DNA of 64,000 nucleotides from Streptomyces spinosisporus (GCF_022698145.1 NZ_JALDAX010000007.1:62001-126000), one strand, 5' to 3'. Counted from the stretch's first letter, positions 1 through 9,327 are shown. The notes: generated by a model not told the origin, from the letters alone. Translations and numbers: made by a program.

Positions 1-432
1 CTCGACGGACTGCAGGCCGTCGTCCTGCGGGCCAAGCTGGCCCGGCTCGCCGACGGCAACACCGCCCGCCGCGCCGCCGCGGCCCGCTACGACGCGCTCC
101 TCGCCGACCTGGTGGAGGCCGGCCGCGTCGTCCTGCCGGTCACCGCGCCGGGCAACGTTCATGTCTGGCACCTGTATGTGATCCAGGTTGCCGGCGCCGA
201 CCGCGACGACGTCGTCGGCAAGCTCAACGCCGAGGGCATCGGCGCCGGGGTGCACTACCCGGCCCCGGTCCACCTCACCCCGGCGTACCGCCGACTCGGC
301 CACAGCCGCGGCGACTTCCCGCACGCCGAAGCCGCGGCGGACCGGATCCTGTCGCTGCCGCTGTACCCGCAGATCACCCCCGACCAGCAGCAACGGGTCG
401 TCGACACGCTCGCCGACGCGCTCGACGGCTGA
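1..432 (+). CDS. DegT/DnrJ/EryC1-type sugar aminotransferase, C-terminal part (5' end outside window)
   Basis: The reading frame is open from the first base of the window, so only the last 143 residues are present. They carry the C-terminal features of PLP-dependent nucleotide-sugar aminotransferases: an R-x-A-A-A-A-R-Y helix, the GVHYPAPVHLTPAYR segment and a closing LSLPLYPQIT stretch. Family enzymes aminate keto-sugar nucleotides in the cytoplasm, and this tail most resembles the FdtB/WbpE type acting at C3. The Schiff-base lysine would lie upstream and cannot be checked. The hexapeptide acetyltransferase at 18206–18805 would be a logical partner for N-acetylation. The specific substrate is inferred. 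Confidence 0.85.
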   Translation, partial: LDGLQAVVLRAKLARLADGNTARRAAAARYDALLADLVEAGRVVLPVTAPGNVHVWHLYVIQVAGADRDDVVGKLNAEGIGAGVHYPAPVHLTPAYRRLGHSRGDFPHAEAAADRILSLPLYPQITPDQQQRVVDTLADALDG

Positions 433-499
433 CCGGTCCCCACACGCTCCACGCCCCGGCCTGTCGGCCGGTCCTGCACAGCACCGCTGAGAGGTACAC

Positions 500-3400
500 A
501 TGAAGAGATGGAGCAGACGGATCCGGGGCGGGCGCCTCGCCGTCGCAGCAGCACTGATACTGGCGGTGCTCCCGCTGGCCGGGTCCGCACAGGCTGCGTC
601 CGATCCGTGCGGGTCGGGCTCGAACCCCATCGTCTGCGAGAACTCCAAGCCGGGCAGTCCGAAGGAGGACTGGTTCTCGCCCAACGCCTACGGTGACATC
701 CAGGGCTTCTCCACCAAGGAGAGCGTCCAGGCCGGTGACACCGTCCAGTTCAAGATCCAGTCGAAGACCCCGTACAACGTCCAGATCTACCGTCTTGGCT
801 GGTACGGCGGCGACGGCGCCCGCCTGATGTCGACAGCGGCCCAGGCGGCCCAGACGTACCCCGCCAACTACACGACGGATCCCGCCAGTTGCACCACCAA
901 GGCGAGCACGGGCCTGGTCGACTGCGGGAACTGGCCCGTGACCGCGAGCTGGACGGTGCCCAGCGACGCCGTGTCCGGCCTGTACATCGCGAACCTGGCG
1001 CAGACCGACGGCGACGGCCTGATGCCGTACCCCTTCGTCGTGCGCAACGACTCCAGCACCTCCGACATCGTCGTGCAGACCAGCGACCAGACCTGGCAGG
1101 CCTACAACGACTACGGCGGCCAGGATCTCTACGGCGGCACCGGGCCCGCGCCGGACGGCCGCGCCTACGAGGTCAGCTACAACCGGCCGCTGGACATCGG
1201 CGGCGACAACGGCATCTACGGCTCCGAGTACATGATGCTGGCCTGGCTGGAACGCAACGGCTACGACGTCAGCTACACCTCCGGCGTGGACGTGTCGTCC
1301 GCGAACGGCGCCACCCTGCTGAAGAAGCACAAGGTGTACCTGTCGTCCGGCCACGACGAGTACTGGACACAGAGCCAGTACTCCAACGTCCTCGCGGCCC
1401 GCAAGGCAGGCGTCCGGCAAGGCTTCTTCAGCGGCAACGAGGTCTTCTGGAAGACGCGCCTGGCCCCCAGCATCGACGGCACCAGCACCGCCGACCGCAC
1501 CCTGGTCTGCTACAAGATGACCAAGATGGCGCAGAACAACGGCATCGCCGACCCCAGCGGCAGCTGGACCGGCACCTGGATGGACCCGGCCAGCAAGGAC
1601 TACGGCCAGGACTACCAGCCGCCGAACATCCTCACCGGCACCATGTTCACGGTGAACGGCTACCGTGCCGACGCCATCACCGTCCCCGGTTCGTACGGCA
1701 AGAACCGGATCTGGCGCAACACCTCGATCGCGGGCCTCGGTTCGAGCCAGACCGCCACGTTCCCGACGGGCACCCTCGGCTACGAGTGGGACAGCGACAT
1801 CGACAACAGCACCCGGCCCGCCGGGGCGATCGACGTGTCGTCCACGACGGTCGACATCAACGACGGCAAGCTCCGCATGGACTGGGGCAACGTCTACGGC
1901 AACGGCACCGCGACGCACAACCTCGTCGAGTTCCGCGACCAGGACTCCGGGGCGCTGGTGTTCGGCACGGCGACCGTGCAGTGGTCGTGGGGCCTGACCA
2001 ACGTCCCGACGTACAACCCCGACGACACGGTGGTCACCGAGGACTCCCGGATGCAGCAGGCGACGCTGAACATCCTCGCCGACATGGGGGTCCAGCCGCT
2101 GACCCGGCAGAGCAACCTCGTGGCCGCGACGGCCTCCACCGACACCACGGGGCCGACCGTCTCCGTGACGAGCCCGGCCTCCGGGGTCACCGTGCCCGCG
2201 CTGAAGCCGGTCACCATCAAGGGCACCGCCACCGACTCCGGCGGCGTGGTGGCCCGGGTGGAGGTGTCCACGGACGGCGGTGACACCTGGAAGGCCGCGA
2301 ACGGCTTGTCGTCCTGGACCTTCAGCTGGACCCCGACCACGCCGGGCACGGCGTCCATCAAGGTCCGCGCGGTCGACGACAGCGTCAACATCGGCGCCGT
2401 CACCACCCTCCCGGTGACCGTCGGCCCCCAGGCCTGCCCCTGCAGCATCTGGCCGGCCTCGGCGGTGCCGGGCACTGTCAATGCGGGCGACGGCAGCTCC
2501 CTGGAGCTGGGCGTCAAGTTCCGTACCACCGTGGCCGGTTCGATCACCGGCGTGCGCTTCTACAAGTCGCCCGCCAACACCGGCACCCACACCGGCAGCC
2601 TGTGGACCGCCTCCGGCACCCGCCTGGCCACCGGCACCTTCACCGACGAGACGGCCTCCGGCTGGCAGCAGCTGAACTTTTCCACCCCGGTCACCGTCAA
2701 GGCCAACACCACCTACGTCGCCTCCTACTTCGCCCCCAACGGCGGATACTCCTACGACGGCGGCTACTTCGACGACAAGGACGCGGGCCTGGCCCCGCTC
2801 ACCGCACTGAAGTCCGGCACGGACGGCGGCAACGGCGTCTTCCACTACGGCTCGACCAGCGCCTTCCCCAATACGCCGTCCGAGGGCAGCAACTACTGGG
2901 TCGATGTGGTGCTGGACACCTCCACCGCCAGCACGACCCCGCCCACGGTCGGTTCGACCTCCCCGACGTCCGGCGCGACCGGCACCTCGATCACGGCACC
3001 GGTGTCCGCCACCTTCAGCGCGGCCGTCGACACCGACAGCGTGACGTTCACCGTGAAGGACGCGGACGGCGACAACGTGCCGGGCACGGTCACCTTCCCC
3101 TCGTCGAACAAGGCGACCTTCACCCCGTCCACGGAACTGTCGCTGCACACCACGTACACCGCCTCCGTCCAGGGATCCGACGTGTGGGGCAATGCCATGG
3201 AGGAACCGGTGACCTGGTCCTTCACCACCAGTTCCACCCCGCCCGCGGTCACCTGCCCCTGCACCCTGTGGGGCGCCTCCGCGACGCCGGCCACCACCGA
3301 CATGACCGGTGACACCAACTCCGTGGAGCTCGGCACCCGGTTCACGTCCTCGGCGGACGGCTGGGTCACCGGTGTCACCTTCTACAAGGGCACCGGCAAC

Positions 3401-4105
3401 ACGGGCACCCACACCGGCAGCCTGTGGACCGACGACGGCACCCTGCTGGGCGGCGGGACCTTCACCAACGAGACCGCGTCCGGCTGGCAGACCCTGACGT
3501 TCGCCACCCCGGTGCCCGTCACGGCCGACACCCCGTACGTCGTCTCCTACCACGCGCCGAACGGCCACTACGCGGTGGACGGCGGCTACTTCGCCGGCGC
3601 CCACCAGTCGTATCCGCTCACCGCCACGGCCGACACCACCGCGCACCACAACGGGCTCTACCGCTACGGCGCCGACCCGGCCTTCCCCAACGGCTCCTAC
3701 GGTTCCGCGAACTACTGGGTGGGCCCCGTCTTCACCGCCGAGAACCCGAACGCGTCCCTGGCCTCGGAGACCGCCTCGGAGGTGACCGCGTCCTCGGCGG
3801 CGCACACCGCCGACGCCGCGAGCCCCCTGGTCATGGCCGTCGACAAGAAGGCCGCGGTGGCGTCGGTCAAGGCGAGCGTGAGCGTCGTCAAGGGCTCCGA
3901 GGCGGCCAGGAAGCTCCATGTCACGGCCGTCGTCTCCTACGACCGGGCGACCCACAAGGCGTCCGTCCATCTGTCCGCCCCTCTGCCGGACGGCACCCGC
4001 TTCAAGGTGACGGTCACGGCGAAGGACAAGCACCGGCACACGGTCGAGTCCCGCAGCTGGACGCTGACGAGCAGGACCGCCTTCCACCAGAAGAAGAACC
4101 GATGA
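500..4105 (+). CDS. Large secreted N,N-dimethylformamidase-beta-like protein with Ig-like and two DUF4082 domains
   Basis: 1201 residues. An Arg-rich n-region and hydrophobic core ending near SAQA (about residues 1–32) form a Sec signal peptide. Residues about 60–510 resemble the N,N-dimethylformamidase beta-subunit-like domain (YRLGWYGGDGARLM, SSGHDEYWT and GNEVFWKTR motifs). An Ig-like segment follows (about 550–640), then a DUF4082 domain, a Big_5-like Ig domain and a second DUF4082. The two DUF4082 copies share TGTHTGSLW and YWV signatures. GAGAGG lies 7 nt before the ATG. The stop overlaps the next start (ATGA). Its place in a glycan locus suggests an extracellular, possibly carbohydrate-linked role, but no reaction is known to me. 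Confidence 0.88.
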   Translation: MKRWSRRIRGGRLAVAAALILAVLPLAGSAQAASDPCGSGSNPIVCENSKPGSPKEDWFSPNAYGDIQGFSTKESVQAGDTVQFKIQSKTPYNVQIYRLGWYGGDGARLMSTAAQAAQTYPANYTTDPASCTTKASTGLVDCGNWPVTASWTVPSDAVSGLYIANLAQTDGDGLMPYPFVVRNDSSTSDIVVQTSDQTWQAYNDYGGQDLYGGTGPAPDGRAYEVSYNRPLDIGGDNGIYGSEYMMLAWLERNGYDVSYTSGVDVSSANGATLLKKHKVYLSSGHDEYWTQSQYSNVLAARKAGVRQGFFSGNEVFWKTRLAPSIDGTSTADRTLVCYKMTKMAQNNGIADPSGSWTGTWMDPASKDYGQDYQPPNILTGTMFTVNGYRADAITVPGSYGKNRIWRNTSIAGLGSSQTATFPTGTLGYEWDSDIDNSTRPAGAIDVSSTTVDINDGKLRMDWGNVYGNGTATHNLVEFRDQDSGALVFGTATVQWSWGLTNVPTYNPDDTVVTEDSRMQQATLNILADMGVQPLTRQSNLVAATASTDTTGPTVSVTSPASGVTVPALKPVTIKGTATDSGGVVARVEVSTDGGDTWKAANGLSSWTFSWTPTTPGTASIKVRAVDDSVNIGAVTTLPVTVGPQACPCSIWPASAVPGTVNAGDGSSLELGVKFRTTVAGSITGVRFYKSPANTGTHTGSLWTASGTRLATGTFTDETASGWQQLNFSTPVTVKANTTYVASYFAPNGGYSYDGGYFDDKDAGLAPLTALKSGTDGGNGVFHYGSTSAFPNTPSEGSNYWVDVVLDTSTASTTPPTVGSTSPTSGATGTSITAPVSATFSAAVDTDSVTFTVKDADGDNVPGTVTFPSSNKATFTPSTELSLHTTYTASVQGSDVWGNAMEEPVTWSFTTSSTPPAVTCPCTLWGASATPATTDMTGDTNSVELGTRFTSSADGWVTGVTFYKGTGNTGTHTGSLWTDDGTLLGGGTFTNETASGWQTLTFATPVPVTADTPYVVSYHAPNGHYAVDGGYFAGAHQSYPLTATADTTAHHNGLYRYGADPAFPNGSYGSANYWVGPVFTAENPNASLASETASEVTASSAAHTADAASPLVMAVDKKAAVASVKASVSVVKGSEAARKLHVTAVVSYDRATHKASVHLSAPLPDGTRFKVTVTAKDKHRHTVESRSWTLTSRTAFHQKKNR

Positions 4106-5148
4106 GCAGCGTCAGCGTGGTGATCCCCTGCTACAAGTACGGCCACTTCCTGGCCGACTGCGTCAGCAGTGTCCTGGACGAGCAGGACGGCGTCGATGTC
4201 CGCGTCCTCATCATCGACGACGCCTCGCCCGACGACTCGGCGGAGGCGGCCCGGAAGCTGGCCGCCTCCGACCCGCGGATCGAGGTCCTCGTCCACGAGA
4301 CCAACAAGGGCCACATCGCCACGTACAACGAGGGCCTGATGGAATGGGCCGACGGCGACTACGTGGCCCTGCTGTCCGCCGACGACCGGCTGGTGCCGGG
4401 CGCGCTGGTCCGGGCCGCCCGGCTGCTGGACGAACACCCCGAGGCGGGCTTCGCCTACGGGCGCCCGCTGCGCTTCCAGCACGGCGGGCCACTGCCCAAG
4501 GCCCGTACGCACAGCACCGGTTCGGTCGTCTATCCCGGGCACTGGTGGCTTCAGCGGCGCTTTCGCGAGGGCACCGGCTGCATCACCTCGCCGGAGGTCG
4601 TCGTCCGCACCAGCCTCCAGCGAAAGGTCGGCGGCTACGATCCGGCCCTGCCGCACGCCGGCGACATCGAGATGTGGATGCGGCTCGCCTCCCATGCCGA
4701 CGTCGGCTACGTCCGCGGCGCCGACCAGGCCTTCTACCGCGTCCACGGCAAGAACATGTCCACCGTCGACTTCGGCGGCCAGCTCGACGACCTGCGCCAG
4801 CGGCTGGTCGCCTTCGACTCGTTGCTGGCCAAGTGCGGCGACCTGCTGCCCGAGGCCGACCGGCTGGCCGAGCAGGTCCACACCCGCCTGGCCCGGTTCG
4901 CCCTGCGCCGGGCCTACCGGGCCTACGACCGCGGCCGGACCGGCGTCGTACCGGTCGAGGAATGCGTGGCGTTCGCCGAGCAGTGCCTGCCGGGATACAA
5001 GGCCCTGCCCGAGTACCGCGCGCTGCGGCTGCGACAGCGCATCGGCCCGAAGGCGATGCCGTATCTGCAGCCCCTGGTGTGGTCGGCGGTGGCCGAGCGC
5101 GGGCGCGAGTGGCTGTGGTGGGAGTCCTGGAAGCGCCGCGGCATCTGA
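4102..5148 (+). CDS. Family 2 glycosyltransferase
   Basis: 348 residues starting at the ATG that overlaps the preceding stop; the frame is open much further upstream, but that part is antisense-like shadow. The N-terminus VSVVIPCYKYGHFLADCVSSVL and the IIDDASPDDS segment are the nucleotide-sugar-binding start of GT2 folds, and the DDR in ALLSADDRL is the DxD-like metal site. A G-D-I-E-M-W-M-R motif (the ED/EMW region) supplies the general base. There is no membrane segment, so it is a cytoplasmic enzyme transferring a sugar from a nucleotide donor to a lipid-linked acceptor, probably during repeat-unit assembly. Donor and acceptor are unknown. Confidence 0.9.
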   Translation: MSSVSVVIPCYKYGHFLADCVSSVLDEQDGVDVRVLIIDDASPDDSAEAARKLAASDPRIEVLVHETNKGHIATYNEGLMEWADGDYVALLSADDRLVPGALVRAARLLDEHPEAGFAYGRPLRFQHGGPLPKARTHSTGSVVYPGHWWLQRRFREGTGCITSPEVVVRTSLQRKVGGYDPALPHAGDIEMWMRLASHADVGYVRGADQAFYRVHGKNMSTVDFGGQLDDLRQRLVAFDSLLAKCGDLLPEADRLAEQVHTRLARFALRRAYRAYDRGRTGVVPVEECVAFAEQCLPGYKALPEYRALRLRQRIGPKAMPYLQPLVWSAVAERGREWLWWESWKRRGI

Positions 5149-5177
5149 TGGAACGTCAGTACAGCCCGGTGGCCCGG

Positions 5178-5840
5178 TCAGTTGGACACCGGAACCGGCG
5201 CGGAGCTTCGCCGGCGGCCCTGCGGGGCCGGCCGGCGGCTCGTCGCGTACCGGTCGAGCCACAGCGCGCCGACCACACCGGCCGCAAGTCCCAGCAGCGC
5301 CACGCCCGCAAGGCCGCGGGTCCGGTCGCCCTGCACCGCGGCGGCGCTCGGGGAGGTCAGCACGGAGGCGGTGATGCGCGCACCGGACGGGACGTGCTGG
5401 GCGGTCTGCAGCTGCTCGACGTGCCGGGTGTAGACGTCGATGATGCGGCGCACCGTCGTCACCGCCGCCTTGGGACCGGACGCCTGCGACTGCACCTGCA
5501 GCGACGGGATCAGATACTGCGGCGTCGCGCTGGTGCCGCTGTTGCGGGGGATCAGGCGGTACGTGCCCCGGACACCCGCCGCGTGCAGCTCCTCGACCCC
5601 TGCGGGGGACCGCAGTTGCTGCACGACGCCGTAGGAGACCACCGCGAGCGGCGGCTGCAGATTGGTGTACTGGTTGGGCTGGTTCTGCGTCACCGGCGGC
5701 TTGAGCACGACCACCGCGGAGCCCACGTACTGCGGCGCGGGGCGGAGCACGAAGTACGCCCCGGCCACCGTCACCAGCAGCGCGACCACCACGACGTACC
5801 AGCGGCGGAGCAGCGCGTCGGCGACGTTCCCAGGCGACAT
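5178..5840 (-). CDS. Wzz/chain-length-determinant-like membrane protein
   Basis: 220 residues if started at the ATG preceded by GGAAGGAA with a 5-nt gap; an in-frame start six codons earlier lacks a ribosome-binding site. The N-terminus is a short cytoplasmic segment with the RRWYVVVVALLVTV transmembrane start typical of Streptomyces Wzz-like proteins. A mainly extracytoplasmic region of about 150 residues follows, then a second transmembrane helix (LAGVALLGLAAGVVGALWL) and a basic tail. No Walker kinase domain is fused. It probably sets glycan chain length together with a polymerase. It is divergent from the polymerase fusion at 5912 across a 71-bp gap. Confidence 0.82.
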   Translation of the reverse strand: MSPGNVADALLRRWYVVVVALLVTVAGAYFVLRPAPQYVGSAVVVLKPPVTQNQPNQYTNLQPPLAVVSYGVVQQLRSPAGVEELHAAGVRGTYRLIPRNSGTSATPQYLIPSLQVQSQASGPKAAVTTVRRIIDVYTRHVEQLQTAQHVPSGARITASVLTSPSAAAVQGDRTRGLAGVALLGLAAGVVGALWLDRYATSRRPAPQGRRRSSAPVPVSN

Positions 5841-5911
5841 ACGAGTTCCTTCCGTCACTCCCGATACTGGCAGGGCGCGCGGTGGGATGCCACCGAAAGG
5901 AGGGACGCATC
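5841..5911. promoter_or_regulatory. Short divergent promoter region between Wzz-like and Wzz–Wzy fusion genes
   Basis: Only 71 bp separate the two divergent starts. Both ribosome-binding sites are visible: GGAAGGAA on the minus strand and AAAGGAGGG on the plus strand. The promoters must therefore overlap here or within the coding sequences. No convincing -35/-10 pair could be fixed by eye. Confidence 0.4.
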
Positions 5912-7963
5912 ATGAGTCTTGGTGAGATATGGGCAATTCTGCGCCGACGCTGGTACTTCATGGTGCCCTTCACCGTGCTCAGCCTGATCGGCGGCGGCTA
6001 TCTGTGGGTGACCGTGCCCGTCTCCTACGAGTCGCACAGCTCCGTCGCGCTGCTGGACTCCTCGGCCGTCGCACGGCTCGCGCCCACCTTCGGCAACCCC
6101 ATCTCGAACGCCGGCGGTTCGCTCATCGTCACGGCCGACGTGCTGATCAGGACGCTCGAATCGGCCGACGCGGCGAAGGAGTTGCACGGCCGCGGAGTCA
6201 CCGACCCGTACACGGCCGGCTTCGCACCGGCCAGCGACAGCCCACTGGTGGTGCTCACCGTCACCGGCACCGACCGGGAGAAGGTGCTCAAGGAGACCAG
6301 CACCCTCACCGAGTTCGCCGGTGAGCAGCTCGACGCCCTGCAGGCCGCCGCGAAGGTCCCGCCCGCTTACGCCGTGCAGACCGCGCCCGTCGTGCTGCCG
6401 CAGACCCCCGTCGCCCAGTCCAAGAGCCGCTACCAGGGCGTCGCGGCGGTCGTCATCCTCGGTGTGGTCAGCGCGTTCCTGCTGTCCATCCTGATGGAGG
6501 GCGTCTCGGTGGTCCGGCGCCGCTACAAGGCGGCGTCCAGGCCGAAGAAGGCCCGCGCCCCCGGGCGGAACCGGGCGGGCATGCTCGGCCGACGGGTCGA
6601 CGCCACCGCCATCCTCACCGTCTATCTGGTGCTGGCCTTCTTCATCCCCTCCAACCTCGCGCTGCCCGCGCTGGGCGGAGTGGGCACCCCCGCCAACGTC
6701 TTCGCCCTGCTCGGCCTGATGTGGTACCTGGCGACCTGGCTCGGCGGCCGTATCCTGCCCGCCCCCGGCACCAGACTCGTACGGGTCGCGCTGTGCGTGC
6801 TCGGTCTCGCCGTCCTCGCGGCGTACATCTCCAACGCGCTGCGCGAGAGCTCCCACGAGGAGGTCCTCGGGGCCGACCGCGGACTCATCGGATTCCTGGT
6901 GTGGGTGTCGCTGGTCGTCCTGACGTCGGCGGCCATGCAGGAGCGCAGCCGCCTGGACGTGCTGATGCGCCGCGTGGTCGTCATGGCGTCCGTCGTCGCC
7001 GCGATCGGCTTCTACGACTTCTTCGCGGCCACCAACATCGCCGACTCCATCCACATCCCCGGCCTGCAGACCAGCGTGGCCCAGGTCAGCGTCATGGACC
7101 GCGGCGCCTTCACCCGGCCCCGCGCCACCACGGCCCAACCGCTGGAATTCGCGGGCATGTTGGCCATCCTGCTGCCCTTCGCCGTCCAACAGGCCCTGGA
7201 CCCGGTGCGCCGCCACCGGCATGCGCTGCGCCGCTGGGGCCCGGTGATCCTGATGGCCGGAGCGCTGCCCCTGTCGGTGTCGCGGACCTCGATCGTCGGC
7301 CTGCTGCTGGTGGCCCTGGTGATGGTGCCGCGCTGGAAGCCGACCCGCCGCTGGGCCGCGATCGGCGTGCTGACGGCCTCCGTGGCCGTGTTCAAGGTGC
7401 TGATCCCGGGCCTGATCGGCACCATCACCGGGCTGTTCGCGTCGTTCCTGTCCAACTCCGACAGCAGCACCCAGGCACGCACCGTCAAGTACAGCGCGAT
7501 CGTGCCCTATCTGAAGGAACACCCGCTGTTCGGGCGGGGGTTCGGCACCTTCACCCCGGACCTGTACTTCTTCACCGACAACCAGTACATGCTGGGCCTG
7601 GCCGAGATGGGCCTGCTCGGGCTGATCGCTCTGCTGACCCTGTTCATCACCGGCATCCACCAGGGCGGTGCGATCCGGCGGTTGGCGCGCACCGAGGCCG
7701 ACCGCGAACTGGGGCAGGCGTTCTTCGCCTCGGCGCTGGTCGCCCTGGTCATCAGTGCCACCTTCGACTCGCTGAGCTTCCCGATGTTCGCCGGCATGTT
7801 CTTCCTGACGCTGGGGGCGGGGGCCAGCTATCTGGGCTTCGTCCGGCGCGAGACGGCCGCCGCCACCGTGCCCGGCCCTCGCAGGGCCCCGAAAACCGAA
7901 CTGGCACCACCAGTTGAGCGTCCCCGACCGGCCGAGCTGCCCCGACCCGTGGAGTCCCGATGA
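5912..7963 (+). CDS. Wzz-like domain fused to O-antigen ligase/Wzy-type polymerase
   Basis: 683 residues from the ATG 7 nt after AAAGGAGGG. Residues 1–200 look like a Wzz-type protein: LRRRWYFMVPFTVLSLIGGG helix, periplasmic loop with VTGTDREKV, and a second helix near 185–205. From about residue 235 a polytopic region of roughly ten to eleven helices follows. It includes an extracytoplasmic loop and the GRGFGTF…DNQYM…AEMGLLGL signature of Wzy_C/O-antigen-ligase proteins. Polymerase and length regulator are thus on one chain. The stop overlaps the next start (ATGA). The pairing of parts is seen in the sequence; the activity is inferred from the families. Confidence 0.88.
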   Translation: MSLGEIWAILRRRWYFMVPFTVLSLIGGGYLWVTVPVSYESHSSVALLDSSAVARLAPTFGNPISNAGGSLIVTADVLIRTLESADAAKELHGRGVTDPYTAGFAPASDSPLVVLTVTGTDREKVLKETSTLTEFAGEQLDALQAAAKVPPAYAVQTAPVVLPQTPVAQSKSRYQGVAAVVILGVVSAFLLSILMEGVSVVRRRYKAASRPKKARAPGRNRAGMLGRRVDATAILTVYLVLAFFIPSNLALPALGGVGTPANVFALLGLMWYLATWLGGRILPAPGTRLVRVALCVLGLAVLAAYISNALRESSHEEVLGADRGLIGFLVWVSLVVLTSAAMQERSRLDVLMRRVVVMASVVAAIGFYDFFAATNIADSIHIPGLQTSVAQVSVMDRGAFTRPRATTAQPLEFAGMLAILLPFAVQQALDPVRRHRHALRRWGPVILMAGALPLSVSRTSIVGLLLVALVMVPRWKPTRRWAAIGVLTASVAVFKVLIPGLIGTITGLFASFLSNSDSSTQARTVKYSAIVPYLKEHPLFGRGFGTFTPDLYFFTDNQYMLGLAEMGLLGLIALLTLFITGIHQGGAIRRLARTEADRELGQAFFASALVALVISATFDSLSFPMFAGMFFLTLGAGASYLGFVRRETAAATVPGPRRAPKTELAPPVERPRPAELPRPVESR

Positions 7964-8862
7964 GCACGACCGTCGCCGTCATCGTCGTCACCTGGAACAG
8001 CGCCTCGGTGCTCCCCGGCTTCCTGGCCGCGCTGCCCGACGCCATGAAGGGCCTCGACCACCGGCTGGTCGTCGCCGACAACGACTCCGCCGACGACACC
8101 GTCGAGATCCTGAAAGCCCTGGCCCCCGACGCCACTGTCGTCCAGACCGGCCGCAACGCCGGGTACGCCGCCGGGGTCAACGCGGCGCTCGACGCCGCCG
8201 GGGACATCCGCGCCGCCCTGATCTGCAACCCCGACATCCGTATGCGTCAGGGCTGCGCAAAGCGGCTCGTCGACAGCCTCGGGCAGGGCGTCGGGATCGC
8301 CGTACCCCTTCTCTACGAGGAGGGCCGGGACACCCCTCACCATTCGCTACGACGTGAGTCGAGCGTGCTGCGGGCGCTGGGCGAGGCGGTGATCGGCAAC
8401 CGGCGGGCCGGGCGGTTCCCGGCCCTGAGCGAACTGGTCACCGACCCCGACGCCTATCGCCGCCCCACCCGCGTCGACTGGGCGACCGGCGCCCTGATGG
8501 CGATCTCGGCCGACTGCCTGACCGCCTGCGGACCCTGGGACGAGTCCTTCTTCCTCTACTCCGAGGAGACCGAATACTGCCTGCGCGCACGGGACTTGGG
8601 CTACGCCACGCAACTGGAGCCGACCGCCGAGGCCGTACATCTGGGCGGCGACTCCCAGGTCTCACCCCGCCTGTGGAGCCTGCTCACCGTCAACCGCGTC
8701 CGCCTGTACGCGCGCCGCCACGGCACGCTCGCCACGACCTGCTTCCGATCCGCCGTCCTCCTGCGCGAGACGTCCCGGGCGGCCCTCGGCCGAAAGGCGA
8801 GCCGCGCGGCAGCGGGCGCCCTGCTCCGGCCGGGGGCGCTGCGGGTGACGCCCGGCCCGTGA
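7960..8862 (+). CDS. Family 2 glycosyltransferase (rhamnosyltransferase-like)
   Basis: 300 residues, translationally coupled (ATGA) to the polymerase fusion. VAVIVVTWNSASVLPGFL, VVADNDSADDT and NAGYAAGVNAAL match the GT2 subfamily that holds dTDP-rhamnosyltransferases. ICNPDIRM supplies the DxD-like site, and WATGALMAIS with SEETEYCLRARDLG forms the acceptor/base region. It is a cytoplasmic glycan-assembly enzyme. The dTDP-sugar operon at 18.2–21.9 kb makes a dTDP-6-deoxyhexose donor plausible, but that is inference. Confidence 0.9.
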   Translation: MSTTVAVIVVTWNSASVLPGFLAALPDAMKGLDHRLVVADNDSADDTVEILKALAPDATVVQTGRNAGYAAGVNAALDAAGDIRAALICNPDIRMRQGCAKRLVDSLGQGVGIAVPLLYEEGRDTPHHSLRRESSVLRALGEAVIGNRRAGRFPALSELVTDPDAYRRPTRVDWATGALMAISADCLTACGPWDESFFLYSEETEYCLRARDLGYATQLEPTAEAVHLGGDSQVSPRLWSLLTVNRVRLYARRHGTLATTCFRSAVLLRETSRAALGRKASRAAAGALLRPGALRVTPGP

Positions 8863-8870
8863 CCGGGCCG
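8853..8870. terminator. Stem-loop between convergent genes
   Basis: CGGCCCG–TGAC–CGGGCCG forms a 7-bp stem with a 4-nt loop. It spans the stop codon of the glycosyltransferase and lies 17 bp from the stop of the convergent small secreted protein. There is no U-tract, as is common for actinobacterial terminators. Confidence 0.5.
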
Positions 8871-8886
8871 TCACCGCGCCGGCGTC

Positions 8887-9249
8887 TCAGTCCGCGGCGC
8901 AGCCCATCGTGGTGTCGCTGACTCCGTCGAACTTCGTCGCCCAGGCGACCCAGTTGGTGCTGTATTCCTCGGGCAGGATCGGGCGGTACAGGCACGGACC
9001 GGAGCTCGGCCGGCTGATCGCGTAGACGGTGGCGGTCGCCTTCGAGGCGAACGAGTAGGCGTGCCGCATCACCTGCGCGTCGGCCTCCTTGTACCCCGGA
9101 GGCGCGTAGTCGAAGGCAGTGCCGGTCTGGTTCGGATCGGGCCAGAAGTACACGTGCCCCGCCGGTACGTCGGCGGGAGTGGGAGCGGACGGCGCGGCGG
9201 ACGGTGTCGCCGCGATGACCAGGGCGGACATGAGAACGAGGGTGCGCAT
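8887..9249 (-). CDS. Small secreted protein, possibly peptidase-inhibitor family I36-like
   Basis: 120 residues. A cleavable signal peptide (MRTLVLMSALVIAATPSAAPSA) precedes a compact domain opening with GHVYFWPDPNQTG and holding two cysteines near the C-terminus. This resembles the small extracellular proteins annotated as I36 inhibitors or crystallin-like folds in Streptomyces, though the match is loose. The ribosome-binding site is weak. It lies between glycosyltransferase genes with its own 78-bp upstream gap, so it may be transcribed on its own. Role unknown. Confidence 0.65.
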   Translation of the reverse strand: MRTLVLMSALVIAATPSAAPSAPTPADVPAGHVYFWPDPNQTGTAFDYAPPGYKEADAQVMRHAYSFASKATATVYAISRPSSGPCLYRPILPEEYSTNWVAWATKFDGVSDTTMGCAAD

Positions 9250-9327
9250 GGGCCGGGGATGCCCGGACCGGCCGCCTCCTTCGCGGTTGTCGTGCCCGGT
9301 TCACCCCATCAGGCGATCATGAGGGGC

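Noticed and set aside
374..4087. 1237-codon open frame antisense to the large secreted protein
   Set aside because: It is low-complexity Gly/Val/Arg with no family motifs. The sense frame has a signal peptide, recognisable domains and a ribosome-binding site. High GC leaves antisense frames open.
3424..4101. N-terminal extension of the GT2 frame
   Set aside because: The extra 226 residues are Arg/Pro/Gly shadow of the secreted protein. The GT2 fold begins at the ATG at 4102.
5855..7660. 601-codon antisense frame across the polymerase fusion
   Set aside because: Composition is His/Gly/Arg/Gln-rich shadow; the plus frame has clear membrane helices and family motifs.
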